A stretch of 64,000 nt of DNA, taken from Cylindrodendrum hubeiense. Its lineage: Eukaryota; Ascomycota; Sordariomycetes; Hypocreales; Nectriaceae. The translations under genes and the position numbers were made by a program. Shown piece after piece: positions 24,399 through 34,450 of the stretch; position 1 is the stretch's first letter, and every line of letters begins with the position of its first letter. The DNA lies in the NCBI GenBank assembly GCA_014621425.1, contig JAANBB010000059.1, positions 1 through 64,000 of the forward strand, read 5' to 3'. Below the pieces are notes generated by a model. It saw only the letters and a list, made by a program, of their open reading frames with translations, was not told the origin of the DNA and ran no database searches.

Positions 24399-25935
24399 CG
24401 TGGCGGTGAATAACGGTGGCGTGGTAGATGGTGAGGGGCGTTCAAACGGTGGTGTTTTCTCGGAGAGGATTGAAGTTCAATGGGAGGAGCTTTGCCGACC
24501 GGCTTCCAAGAATGCAGGAGCAAGACATACATCCGAATTGGAAGTTGGTAAACACACCGCGCGGGGTTCTATCACGATGTCAGGACTCACTTCAGCCTCG
24601 GTTTAGCGCAAGCGAGCTTGCACCTCAAGCGGTGGAGCTTGCTTGTAGCCATCAACTGACTTGAAACAGAACTGGCTCTCTTACGATTGTTGCCAGAGTT
24701 TGGTGGGTAAATTTAGGATCCTCGATTCCAACGGAAGAGGTTGCAGGAAGGCGTCCCCAGGTTGCGCCTCACGCCCAACCGCCAATACTCCGCCCAAGCT
24801 AGAAAACGCATGCTTAAGCAGTACAACAAGCTGTACGACACGGTGCATGAGAGCTCAGCCCACTTTGTTGCAGCATAGTCAGGTGATGGACCTGAACTTT
24901 CCGATATTCCGTTGTCAAAGTGAAGTCGCTGAAGCCAGTGCAACCACTTTCCCCGCATAGATGCAGTTCCACGTCATTCACGATGGACGGTTGGCGGGTT
25001 GTATTGCATCAAGTTGGTCACCGGATATCGGCCTGGTAACGAGGCTCGGTCAGGGCTCATGTAGCACTAGGGCAAAGTCGCCAATCTGGGTTTCGGAAAC
25101 GTGGAATCCTGTTTCGTGGCTCTGAGGTGGCGAAGGCGCCTCCCCTGCAGGAGGAGTCTATGCAGCTATGTGGCCACTTTCTCCAAACTGCAGGCATATC
25201 AGCAAGACTATTATCATTCACACTATCCATTCCAGCTGCTTCGAAGAGAATTACTAGTAGTACACCTAACATAGCATTTCATCAGGGAGACTGATTATTA
25301 ATATTTATTTATCCTCATACGGCCTTTTATTTTGTTTATTTTTAGCCCTGCTAACAAAAGTTCGCCCTTAGGTTAAAGACGTATATGGACATGATTTAGC
25401 TAAAATTGAGGGGCTCAAGTTTGTATTTGTGTGCGAGTAGCAATACTCATCGACAATAACACCGAAAACATAGGGGGACAATGTAAACTACCGATGTCTG
25501 CGGTATCAAGTATACTCACATCGTATATGTACCAGTGTCTAGAATCTCATCCAGGCGGCCGCCCAAACCGGGTTGACCAATCGTTCCATGCTCCAGCCTC
25601 TCTTTCGGCCAATCAGTCAATCGATCACATTTAGCGGCATGAACTAGCGACTTGAGGCGCCGCCGTTTGTTTACGAGGGGTATTAGCCAGAGCGGACGAC
25701 CATGCTGCCAGTACTCCGAAAGCGAATGCAGCGCAGTTAAGTCCGACTTACTGGATATTTTCATGTTTATGATCTCATCAGCTGTAGCCACAACATATAG
25801 AGGATTGCTTCAGTAAACTTGAAGTTTGCAATAAAGGTAATGACCGAGTATCGTATCCTCTCCAAGTTAATTGACAATCATGTTAACGACAGACGAAATC
25901 ACGACACCATATCCAAATCGCCCTGATGGTCCAAA
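24399..25935. other. Intergenic stretch
   Basis: About 1.5 kb between the start of the cysteine-rich gene and the end of the SNTX-GTPase locus. Open frames are short and overlapping. An AT-rich stretch at 25280-25345 (TTATTAATATTTATTTATCC) is notable but has no assignable role. Confidence 0.45.
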
Positions 25936-28761
25936 CTAGGAGGAAAAAAGCCGCTTTATCGAGGAAACCATCGGGATTGCACTCCATTTATAAAGTCCTC
26001 CAAAAAGGGACGGGTCATTCGCATCTTGGGGGCGTGGGTGAACAGATGTGTTGGAAGACTGCAACGAGACTCTGAGTGATTGGCCGGAGGACTCTGGCAA
26101 GGCCTCAGCATACCCGCCTTTCTGTGGTTCCTCATACAATCTTCGTTCCGAAAAAGTCCCGTTTGAGCCATAGTAGGTCTGCTTCTCTTTGCCCTTGGAC
26201 TTGGACTGGCTCTTTCTGTGCCAGTGGGCACCGGCTGAGATATTGGACGTCTTTTCTCGATATGTCGCCTCAGCAGCCCGCTCATTGGTGTTGGCAATGC
26301 CTTCAAGGTCCTTTCCGAAATGTGGCAAGCCATACAATGTGGAAATCAGCTGGCGCACTCCCGCGTCGTCAAGGAGTTGACCACTTTCGCCCCTGCTCAT
26401 AGCTTCTTCCAACACCTTGACCTTTTCGACGTGCTCAGCACGATACTTGCGAAGAGCGTCCCACTTCTGCTTCCTTCCACCGCTTGAAACCTTTATATTT
26501 TCCTGGTCGAGGAGCATGTCGATGTACTCAAGTGTTGCATCGTTGTAGGGAGTGATGGCATGCCGCTTTAGGAAGAAACCAAACTGGATCCCTGCCTCTT
26601 GAACCTGCGCGTGCTCGAGCTTGTACTCCTCGATCGCTATCTCCTTTATTTTTATCGCCTCCTCCTTTACCTCGATGTCAGTTGCGTTGGCGGTGAGATC
26701 CTTAGCAACGGCCTCGTCTTGATACCTGCTTGTCACTTCGCGATAGTCGTAACATATATGCATGTGATCCATCCAGTTGTGCCCGCATAGACACATCCCT
26801 TCTGAGTCCATTGCACCGCAATTTTGAAGATTCGGATCGCCCTTCTTCCTCAGTGGCACACCAGAAAGATAGCACGGCTTATGACACATGGTCTTGTAAA
26901 TGATGGTCGTCTCATCCCTTCCGTTGAAGCCACTGCGGAGCTCAACACATGAGGAGTGTGTGCATACAGTTCGTGGCATGTCAACTTCGTAGGACTCAAC
27001 GCTATCTTTCTGCACGAATAACTTCTGTTCAAGCTCTGCCCGGGTGAGCTTCCTTTTGTTGAGCTCCTCGATCTGGTCTTCATTGACCTTGATGCTGCTA
27101 GCAATCTTTTGGGCAATTATGGCCATTGGTTCCGTTAACCGAGTGATGATGTTGCGAGTTTCATTGAGGCTGAGTGTATTTCGGACCTGATGTGGCTGAA
27201 TGCCCTGAAAATAACTCACTAACCTTTTGCATTCAGCGACTGAGTGCTCCCAGCTTCGGGCGTTGTCCTCGATGAATCCCATGTCAATCCCTTTCTTGTG
27301 GGCGGCTAAGAAGCGGAAGCTTTCGGAATCAAAGCAGTAGACATTGTGCTCATAGAGACCCATTTTAGATTCCTTATATTCTCCCAACAGCTTCTCTAGG
27401 GGTCTAAAGGTGTCGCCGGGCTTGAAATTGGATCCTCGTGTGTTGGTGAAGCCGAAGACGATGTTATTTGCAGCGTTTCGATGCAGGTGAGTCAAGAGCT
27501 GTTTGACGCAGAATCTGAAGAGCGTCGTCAGGCGAGGTGCATTGGGCTTAAGGAGGATAAGAATTCCGTGGAGTTTGCTGTAGCTCCGTAGGACCTTCAG
27601 AATGTCCACCATGTTCTTGTTGTCCTGGTCGACTCCCCTGGTATCGCCAATCCCTGGAGTGTCAATTAGACGGACTCTGGTGTTCCCGATATCGATCGTA
27701 TAGACCGAAGTTTCCTGGGTCGCCGATTGTCCGCTTGAGCCGTCGCTCTCGCCGTTGCTAGTACCAATGGATACCTTTTTCTGAATGAATCTCCCTTGCT
27801 CTAACATTTGGGTTTGAAAATGACAGGGGATTACCCATTTCAACGCGTCAGCATCGAGAGCCTCCTCGAGAGACATATGGGTCAAATAGTTGATGAAGGC
27901 GTTGATCCATGTTGACTTCCCGACGCCAGTCTCGCCTAGGATGAGAATGTTCAATTCTTCGAATGGTTCCAGTTGCTGGAGAAGTTCGAGAAGATCTTGA
28001 CTATCATGCTTGGCCCAAGAAGATCCATGTTTCGGATTCTTGCATTGATGCTCCCACTGATCATAGGGACACGCTCCGCAATCGCAGTAGAGAAAGTCAT
28101 CCACATGGCCGTACTCCACCATGGAACAACAGACACTGCATATCCAGCTCGGTAACAGCGTACGGTCGCAGGACCTCTGAGGACAAGGAATCTTCACAGC
28201 TCTTCGTTGCAATGGCTTGGATGTCATAGTCCGATCAAGAGCGAGTCTTCTATATTTCATGACACAGCTTGATTCCAGTGTCTTTCTTTGCTCAATGACA
28301 TCTTCAATGATGACTCGACGCCTGCGCATCTGGGAGATGTAGACCTTCTCCAGAGGTTCGTGGGTAGCATCGCAATCCACCACAACAATGAGTTTATCCT
28401 GCGAACCGCTTCGGAGCAACTCGAGAAGTACTTTCATGGTTTCATTCCATGTTTCGGAGTGGTCGCGGAGCTCCTCGTTAAAACACATGATATATGCATC
28501 GTCGTGTTCGTTCTCCATGAGTAGGTTGTGGAGACTCTGGCTCTTGTATCCAACGTATCGGGCCCCTTCGCCTGTGACCAAGTCCACAAAGTCCATTTTA
28601 TCTCCGAATGATGCAATAGACTTGACGCGCTGAGCCGATGTGGCTTCATTGCACATTCTTTCCAAAAAGTCCTCCAGTTGCTTGATGTCGGCTCTCCCCG
28701 ATCTAACGTCCTTCAAAGCATCCGCATATTGTGCCCTGTGCACAATCTCGGAAGCATCCAA
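25936..28761 (-). CDS. P-loop GTPase part of an SNTX-GTPase protein
   Basis: A single 941-residue open frame; its first codon is TTG with no suitable ATG nearby, and it begins exactly where the upstream SNTX-like frame ends, so it is read as the C-terminal part of one gene. Residues ~1-60 look helical, ~65-135 thioredoxin-like (ending IVVVDCDATHEP), and 190-245 is a Cys/His cluster (CPQRSCD, CSVCC, CDCGAC) likely to bind zinc. The GTPase domain follows: P-loop GETGVGKST at ~276-284, switch II DTPGIGDT at ~367-374 and a TNTR motif at ~439-442 in place of (N/T)KxD. After it come a helical segment, a second Cys/His cluster (~600-680, including CLCGHNWMDHMHIC) and a Lys/Ser-rich tail. The GTPase resembles AIG1/septin-like fungal P-loop proteins. 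No intron is evident. Cellular role unknown. Confidence 0.75.
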   Translation of the reverse strand: MDASEIVHRAQYADALKDVRSGRADIKQLEDFLERMCNEATSAQRVKSIASFGDKMDFVDLVTGEGARYVGYKSQSLHNLLMENEHDDAYIMCFNEELRDHSETWNETMKVLLELLRSGSQDKLIVVVDCDATHEPLEKVYISQMRRRRVIIEDVIEQRKTLESSCVMKYRRLALDRTMTSKPLQRRAVKIPCPQRSCDRTLLPSWICSVCCSMVEYGHVDDFLYCDCGACPYDQWEHQCKNPKHGSSWAKHDSQDLLELLQQLEPFEELNILILGETGVGKSTWINAFINYLTHMSLEEALDADALKWVIPCHFQTQMLEQGRFIQKKVSIGTSNGESDGSSGQSATQETSVYTIDIGNTRVRLIDTPGIGDTRGVDQDNKNMVDILKVLRSYSKLHGILILLKPNAPRLTTLFRFCVKQLLTHLHRNAANNIVFGFTNTRGSNFKPGDTFRPLEKLLGEYKESKMGLYEHNVYCFDSESFRFLAAHKKGIDMGFIEDNARSWEHSVAECKRLVSYFQGIQPHQVRNTLSLNETRNIITRLTEPMAIIAQKIASSIKVNEDQIEELNKRKLTRAELEQKLFVQKDSVESYEVDMPRTVCTHSSCVELRSGFNGRDETTIIYKTMCHKPCYLSGVPLRKKGDPNLQNCGAMDSEGMCLCGHNWMDHMHICYDYREVTSRYQDEAVAKDLTANATDIEVKEEAIKIKEIAIEEYKLEHAQVQEAGIQFGFFLKRHAITPYNDATLEYIDMLLDQENIKVSSGGRKQKWDALRKYRAEHVEKVKVLEEAMSRGESGQLLDDAGVRQLISTLYGLPHFGKDLEGIANTNERAAEATYREKTSNISAGAHWHRKSQSKSKGKEKQTYYGSNGTFSERRLYEEPQKGGYAEALPESSGQSLRVSLQSSNTSVHPRPQDANDPSLFGGLYKWSAIPMVSSIKRLFSS

Positions 28762-29737
28762 CTTTTTTTAAGAGACTTGCAACAGCTCTCAAGTGGTCGG
28801 GTGGAATGACAGTGAGGTGCGTTTGGATGCGACGGTGGTAGTCGTACAGCTGTAGCCGGGAAATTTGAAGGTCGTCAAACATATGGATGGACGTGTCAAG
28901 GCACGTGGCACTGACTGGGTGCAACGTGATATCCGCCTTGATGTCAATAATACGGAGCATTGCAAGCATCGAAAGCGGCATGAGAGTGTAAATGAGAGGT
29001 TTGCCCTTCCCATCATTTGTTGATGCAATGTACTTTGGCATATTCCTCATAAAGGTTTCGGCGCTTGTAGAATCGGGAGGCTCGCCATCATCAGCAATAA
29101 CGTCACTGTAGATGGCAATCTTGACGGATTGATCGGTACTCCGCCCGTGGCTGTCGCATGTGATGTCGGACTTCGCCTCCCTGTTGACATCCACGGATTT
29201 GAGGCAGCTGAACTGGGCTTCCATCTCGCTAGCGATCTGTCGCCTATCCTCGGACATGAGAACCTGACGTTTAGCTGCAATGACGCAGCTAGCACCCCAG
29301 GTGATGCCAGTAACCACATGGGTGGCACAGTCATGGTCCAAGAAGTCGAATGCGAGACAATCCTTGAGACCGCTAGCGGTCAGATTGAGCGTCTCGTTAA
29401 CAGTCGTGATACTGTAATGCATTGAAGACTGCATCACGAGGTCGGAATTTCTTGTCTCTGACAGATAGCAACCAGATCCGTCAACCTTAACTAGGCCAGC
29501 GAGGAAGCTTGCGCCGAGTTCGGCATTGACCCCAAAAGCCTCGAACTTCTGCTTGAAAGCATCGGTTTCGCTGTATCTAGTTTTGGTGGAATTGGCCTTT
29601 GTGGTTTCCACAGCACCCTCGGGCAGGGTGTTCTTGAACAGTGAAAGCGGAATGAAGGTATCACTCCTGGCGTCATAAAGGCTGCCAAGAGGGGTGACTT
29701 GCCCGAGAGCAGGGCGATCCAAAATGTATGGGATCAT
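28703..29737 (-). CDS. Stonustoxin (SNTX)/perforin-like N-terminal part, frame broken at A7 run
   Basis: ATG at 29737 (codons upstream are open but lack an ATG) starts a 344-residue frame that stops at 28705-28703. The beginning, RPALGQVTPLGSLYDARSDTF, is the typical entry into the SNTX-like domain of the MACPF/CDC (perforin) superfamily, found in fish toxins but also in many non-toxic SNTX-like proteins of animals and fungi. A beta-rich region to about residue 240 is followed by a helical part (LQISRLQLYDYHRRIQTHL), as in the known architecture. The frame leaves this part at an A7 run (plus strand T7, 28763-28769); the GTPase frame starts there, one base out. In SNTX-like proteins a helical and a thioredoxin-like region follow, and both are seen in the next frame, which supports one broken gene. 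A TATTTATAA element 75-85 bp upstream is a possible TATA box. No evidence of toxicity can be drawn from this. Confidence 0.7.
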   Translation of the reverse strand: MIPYILDRPALGQVTPLGSLYDARSDTFIPLSLFKNTLPEGAVETTKANSTKTRYSETDAFKQKFEAFGVNAELGASFLAGLVKVDGSGCYLSETRNSDLVMQSSMHYSITTVNETLNLTASGLKDCLAFDFLDHDCATHVVTGITWGASCVIAAKRQVLMSEDRRQIASEMEAQFSCLKSVDVNREAKSDITCDSHGRSTDQSVKIAIYSDVIADDGEPPDSTSAETFMRNMPKYIASTNDGKGKPLIYTLMPLSMLAMLRIIDIKADITLHPVSATCLDTSIHMFDDLQISRLQLYDYHRRIQTHLTVIPPDHLRAVASLLKKVGCFRDCAQGTICGCFEGR

Positions 29738-31264
29738 AGCCACGAGCGAATGTGCCAATGAAAATCGATGAAGCACAAGAAATCAATGATTTTACACCGA
29801 AATTAGCCGTTATAAATAACTAATTTGATGAATTGAGCAATAGAATGACCCGGGGGCAACGTAGATAGATGGTGGTGGTTATCTTCACCGAGGTTAGGAA
29901 CACGCAAGAGGGAGGGGGCGCAGATATAAATACACCCAATCCTTCAATTTTCCCAATGTGCAAATGAGGAAGCCAACTCCGCTGGAGTTCAAACACTCGC
30001 TATGGAACTCAATCGAAGAGTGCCATGGAGGGCCTCCGACATGGATGGCCTCCGGGCTGGCTGATTTACCCTGAGAAAGCAAGCAACCGCGCCACAGCTT
30101 GCAACGTTGACCAACCCTACAGGCTGCCGTGTTTCATAAAAGAAAGTGGCTGTTGATTGACCAGTAACTGGCGATGCTCTGGTTGCAGTTTGCCCAACTC
30201 ATCTGCGACCCGTTGGTCCTTTGTCACACGGCACACTTTGAGGGAACGCATGGGTTTTTCCACTTTGGCACCACCTTTGAACCAGAGTACATATCTCGTA
30301 ACTACCTACTCAAGGAGTCCAAGCGTGATGTGCAATCATGTCAGAGTTACGCTTCCCATGATACAAACGGCGTTTTACCTGCGGAGCATTCAGGGGCCGG
30401 TCACGAAAACTTTGACCTGCACCAACGGGGGGTATCATTGATCGATATTTTAAGTAGTTAAGTTGGTTGACAGAGGTGACATGTCGTATTTAGGCAGAAA
30501 TGCAGCACTATAATTGTAGATTATGGCTCGGCTATCCAGTATTCGCGAGTCTTAACAAGAGAATTAAGGGAGGATATTTTCGCGCATGGCAATACGACCA
30601 GGCTGAGTTTGAAAATACGTGTACCATACCATACAGCATAGGTACACAATGATATAGAGCTCATCCCGAAAATAAAGGCGTGAGCCTCTCTCCAACCTAT
30701 TTTGCACGACGGCGCCTGATCTAGGGTCTTTTCAGATCCCTAGTAATCACATGGTTAAATATCACTGCAGTATTCATATATTACTCTATATACTTGCTGA
30801 CTTACGGTGCTATGGCAATGTCACCAAGGGCTGCAGCGGTCGCGCTCTATCCTGGTAGCCAAACTGACATTCCTTACAGTAAGATCAATAAAGGAATGAG
30901 ACGTCAACAATTTCATTGAACTACATTCGACGTTGAGCGCCAATGGAAACGTCATTGGGTCATTATTTCCGGCGGGGCTGGGCGTCGGTCCTCGGGTTGT
31001 CTCTGAGCGACAGCTGCTCAGCTTTGCTAGTCGTGGGAAATATCGCCGCCCCTCAACCCCCAGGTGACGACTTCGGGTGAGGAAGGCTTGGATCTATCAA
31101 TGTCCGGATTGTGACCGGGACGACGTTGCGGAATTGACGATCTGTCTGTTGGTGGGATATTTAATTGGGGTGCGATCTTCCCCTCACTTGCTTGCCTTCC
31201 CCTCTTGGATTCCAACAAGTGTACACACACCTACACAACAAAAAGAACAGCTCCAACTATCATA
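29738..31264. other. Intergenic stretch with one small open frame
   Basis: About 1.5 kb. It holds the likely promoter of the SNTX-GTPase gene and an isolated 95-residue open frame at 30174-30461. The last 60 bases are the 5' UTR of the cyclase-family gene. Confidence 0.45.
30174..30461 (+). CDS. Possible small orphan protein or gene fragment
   Basis: ATG-initiated frame of 95 aa (start MLWLQFAQLICDPLVLC; end DLHQRGVSLIDILSS). The composition is protein-like, with two Cys in a hydrophobic start and many His/Glu, and codon use is not obviously random. I recognise no family, no intron and no signal peptide cleavage motif. It may be a remnant of a longer gene. Confidence 0.25.
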   Translation: MLWLQFAQLICDPLVLCHTAHFEGTHGFFHFGTTFEPEYISRNYLLKESKRDVQSCQSYASHDTNGVLPAEHSGAGHENFDLHQRGVSLIDILSS

Positions 31265-32319
31265 ATGCCTTCTAAGCCGTCTTTCGACTCCCTTCCACTA
31301 CGCAAAGATGGGCCTCATGGTAACGCCTGGGGTCTTTTCGGCGACGATGATGAGTGTGGCATGCTCAACCTCTTGACTCCAGACGTTGTCGCAAAAGCTG
31401 CATCGGAGATCCGCGATGGGGCGCGAGTGTCAACAGACTGGCCGCTTGACCGCATGTCAAAGCCTTGCTTCGGCCGGGCTCCCTTTACCCACACCATCAA
31501 GACCAAGACTCCCCGCTCTGTCAACGATGACTCGTTGGCGTTCAACACACAGAGTAGCTCTCAATGGGACGGATTCCGACACTATGCGTACCAGAAGGAG
31601 AAGCTCTGGTTCAATGGCAAAACTCTTGATGATCTCTTGACGACCAGCGCGATCGGTATTCAAGGTTTGCGAACCCCCTCAACATCGAACTCTGACATCC
31701 AGCTGATCAGTCTTAGCATGGGTTGAGAGGGGCGGGGTTGTTGGGCGCGGGGTGCTCCTTGATTATGCTGCATGGGCAGAGGCCAAGGGCTTGACACCTG
31801 CCCTGTTCGAGACGACTCAAATCAATGTATCAACTCTCAAAGAGGTGGCAGCCAGCCAGGGTACGACGTTCCAAGAAGGCGATATTCTGTTCATCCGCAC
31901 AGGATGGGTTCGTGGCTACAACAAGCTATCAGACGACGAGTGCCAAGTGTTGGCGGATAAAGCTTCCCCGCCCGCAATCGGTATCGAATCATCCGAGGAG
32001 ACGCTGCGATGGCTATGGGATCAATCATTTTCGGCTGTTGCGGGTGATCAGCCCAGCATGGAGGCATGGCCCTGCCAAAACCCGGATTTCTGGCTGCACG
32101 AGTGGCTTTTGGCTGGATGGGGGATGCCTATCGGTGAGCTTTTTGACTTGGAGCAACTAAGTGAAGAGTGTAAGAAACGAGGCCGGTGGTCATTCTTCTT
32201 CTCGAGCATGCCTCTCAAGGTGAGTGACATGGCTTCTCTTTTAGGCCAACTGGTTAGCTAACGGAGATCAGGTTCCTGGAGGTGTGGCCAGCCCTCCGAA
32301 TGGGGTGGCTATCTTTTAG
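31265..32319 (+). CDS. Cyclase-family protein (PF04199 type)
   Basis: Exons 31265-31664, 31717-32219 and 32272-32319, 316 aa, all in frame. The N-terminal LPLRKDGPHGNAWGLFGDDDECGMLNLLTPD and the following RVSTDWPLDRMSKP are typical of the fungal branch of the cyclase/kynurenine-formamidase-like family. Further family blocks are GRGVLLDYAAWAEAKG, FQEGDILFIRTGWV, AVAGDQPSMEAWP and SFFFSSMPLKVPGGVASPPN, the usual C-terminal end. The bacterial metal-binding signature HxGTHxDxPxH is replaced here by SSQWDGFRHYAYQ, keeping the Asp and one His, as in other fungal members. Activity is unproven; the family includes metal-dependent hydrolases. The last exon codes 15 residues and its intron has a CTAAC branch site. 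Confidence 0.88.
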
Positions 32320-32781
32320 GGAGCATTAGAATTACACATCTCCAGATTTTTGGGTTGGTCGTTGTGAGGAGGCGGTTTCGGGAATCTAATATCCCTGGGA
32401 CTCGCTGGGACGTTGAGGCAAAATACTTGGGTGCGGATGGTGTCGTATTTATATACACTGATATTCCATACACAAGGAAATAAATTTCCCGAGTCCAATA
32501 CTCCATTTTTGCTGCCGGGAGCCGATGGGAGGTGGGTGGCACTAAAATCAATTGTCAAAAACGCAATGGGTAAACTTTCAAGGCATTGACGGTGAGCAGC
32601 GAAGTCGTAAGACAGGGGATCAGAGCCCCGTTTCTTTTTGCAAAATACTAGTGACAGGATTACAGTCTTGCTATAAATGAATGAGGGCGATACATAGGTA
32701 GCTATCCAGTCTGTGCGAACAAAAAGAAGTGGAAGTGCAAAAAAGATTGGATGTCATCTGTGTGACAGCATGGATAGGAAA
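32320..32781. other. Intergenic, nothing recognised
   Basis: Between the cyclase stop and the tRNA gene. Only short, overlapping open frames are present. Confidence 0.5.
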
Positions 32782-32868
32782 AGCCCGATGCGGGGGTCGA
32801 ACCCGCAACCTTGAGATTGCGAACTCGTAAGTAAGAGTCTCACGCTCTACCGATTGAGCTAACCGGGC
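32782..32868 (-). tRNA. tRNA-Lys (CTT) with a 14-nt intron
   Basis: The minus strand folds as a full cloverleaf: acceptor GCCCGGT/ATCGGGC (one G-T pair), D-arm TAGCTCAATCGGTAGAGC, anticodon stem TGAGA/TCTCA with loop CTCTTAA (anticodon CTT, plus strand 32833-32835), and T-arm GCGGG-TTCGACC-CCCGC. A 14-nt intron (32818-32831) sits one base 3' of the anticodon, the canonical eukaryotic position. Mature length is 73 nt without CCA. The internal A and B boxes are intact; on the minus strand the sequence after the 3' end is TTCCTATCC, without an obvious long T run. Confidence 0.95.
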
Positions 32869-33690
32869 GTGTTTAACTTTGATGTCTGTGATGGGAGTTA
32901 TTTCATACTAACTACCTAAGGTGGGGGGTGGGCACACCCAATATTAGCTCGTGCACCAAGCTAATTTTTCTGTGGTGTTTGCAGAACATCCAGTGTCTGC
33001 AGACATAATAGCAGGTATTTGAGCCCATCAGAGTCTATGTACCTTAGACTACTAGTAAAGATAAATATAAATAAATCTCAAATATGTCATCCGGCTATTG
33101 GTATACTTGAGCATCATGGTAGCTGTAAGTTGTGTGATGGGAAGTCAAGGGCACGAAGAAGAATGGCCCACAAGTTACCAACGTGTTTAAGAACGTTTAG
33201 ATTCTTCAGGACCCTTTGTGAATTTTAAAAATCAATATATGGAACTGAATCAATTCTACAGATAATTTGAAACATTTCTATTTTATCTCGAGCTCACAAT
33301 ACGTTGAATTCTCTATCCAACCCGCGCATCGTATGGCTTCAGGGTAAGTTATGTCCGGGTGCAGCGACTTCCCCCCCACCTTCACTTTTAGCCGACCAAG
33401 CGCTGTCACTCAGTGGGCAAGCCACCTACCAAGCCCAATTGATAGCACGCGCGACCGCTAATGGCAAGAGGTGGGCCAATCCCTTAGCGCTAAGCCCCGC
33501 GAATACGGGCGTCGTGGGGCTGTGTTTCATGACAACCCGTCAGCCGTCGGCCGCTGGCCAAGCTCCCACGGCGTCATCGCCAGCAACGTTCGTGTTCACT
33601 CGTCTCCTTTGCTTCTCCCACTCGCGCGCGTGCCTTTTCGCGACATGCTCTCTGCGCCGCGTCGTCAACCGCCATGACATATCGTCTACC
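32869..33690. other. Intergenic, nothing recognised
   Basis: AT-rich for the first 400 bp, then GC-rich toward the ankyrin gene. Open frames 33304-33696 and 33574-33873 overlap in opposite directions and lack protein-like features. Confidence 0.45.
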
Positions 33691-34450
33691 ATGTGAGTCT
33701 CCCCCATCGTTCTCCGCTGTGTGCGACGCCAAAGCTGACCCGTCTAGGATTGAGCCGTCGATTCGAATCCGCCGAGCTATCCACGCCGACGACGCCCCTC
33801 TCCTCCGTCGTATCCTAAAGTCGCATCCCGCACTCATCCACAACCCCGATTCGTCTCCCGCGGAACTATCCAACTCGAACCTTCATCTGGCGGCATCCCT
33901 GGGCCACCGCGATATCTGCGCCGTGCTCCTCGACCTCGGCCATGAAGACCCCTGCCCCGCCCTCAACGAGCAACATCAGACGGCGCTGATGCTCGCGGCT
34001 GGCAAAGGCCATACCGAAGTCGTCCACCTGCTGTGCGAGAAAGACAAGAGCTGCATCATCCGCCGAGACATCCGGGGCCGCGATGCCGTCATGGAGGCCA
34101 GCCTTGGCGGGCATGACACCATCCTCCAGCTGCTCTTGACGTACGCCCCGGGCGGACCTTACGACGCAGTGCGCCGTGCAGACGTCGAGGGCAACACGGC
34201 GCTGCACTTTGCCAGCGGAAACGGGAACCTGCTCGTGCTGCGCACCCTGCTGGCCGCGGGCGCAGACGTGGAGAAGCGCAACATCTGGAACTGGACGCCT
34301 GCCGCCTACAGCGCCACGGTCCAGGCGGAGGTCTATCTTAAGGGACTGGTGTCCGAGGTTGGAAAGCGGCGGCAATTGAAGAGGGAGATTGAGGCATCCA
34401 AGAAGGGAGCTGGAGTCCGGGTCGTCGAAACTACCAGCGACGATGACTGA
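33691..34450 (+). CDS. Ankyrin-repeat protein, start codon split by an intron
   Basis: The conserved beginning MIEPSIRIRRAIHADDAPLLRRIL is obtained if AT at 33691-33692 is joined to G at 33748, across a 55-nt intron (donor GTGAGT, branch GCTGACC, acceptor TCTAG). The protein is then 234 aa. Four or five ankyrin repeats follow: NSNLHLAASLGHRDICAVLLD, HQTALMLAAGKGHTEVVHLLC, GRDAVMEASLGGHDTILQLLL and GNTALHFASGNGNLLVLRTLLAAGADV, then a basic tail and an acidic end. These repeats mediate protein contacts; the family occurs widely in ascomycetes without a firm function. If the intron is not spliced, an ATG at 33674 gives an in-frame longer start (MTYRLPCESPP...), which is less like the family. Confidence 0.82.

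Noticed and set aside
28757..28772. Programmed -1 ribosomal frameshift on the A7 run of the SNTX-GTPase gene
   Set aside because: A -1 shift leads into a frame that soon stops; the GTPase frame needs a +1 change, so the A-run is not a standard -1 slippery site here.
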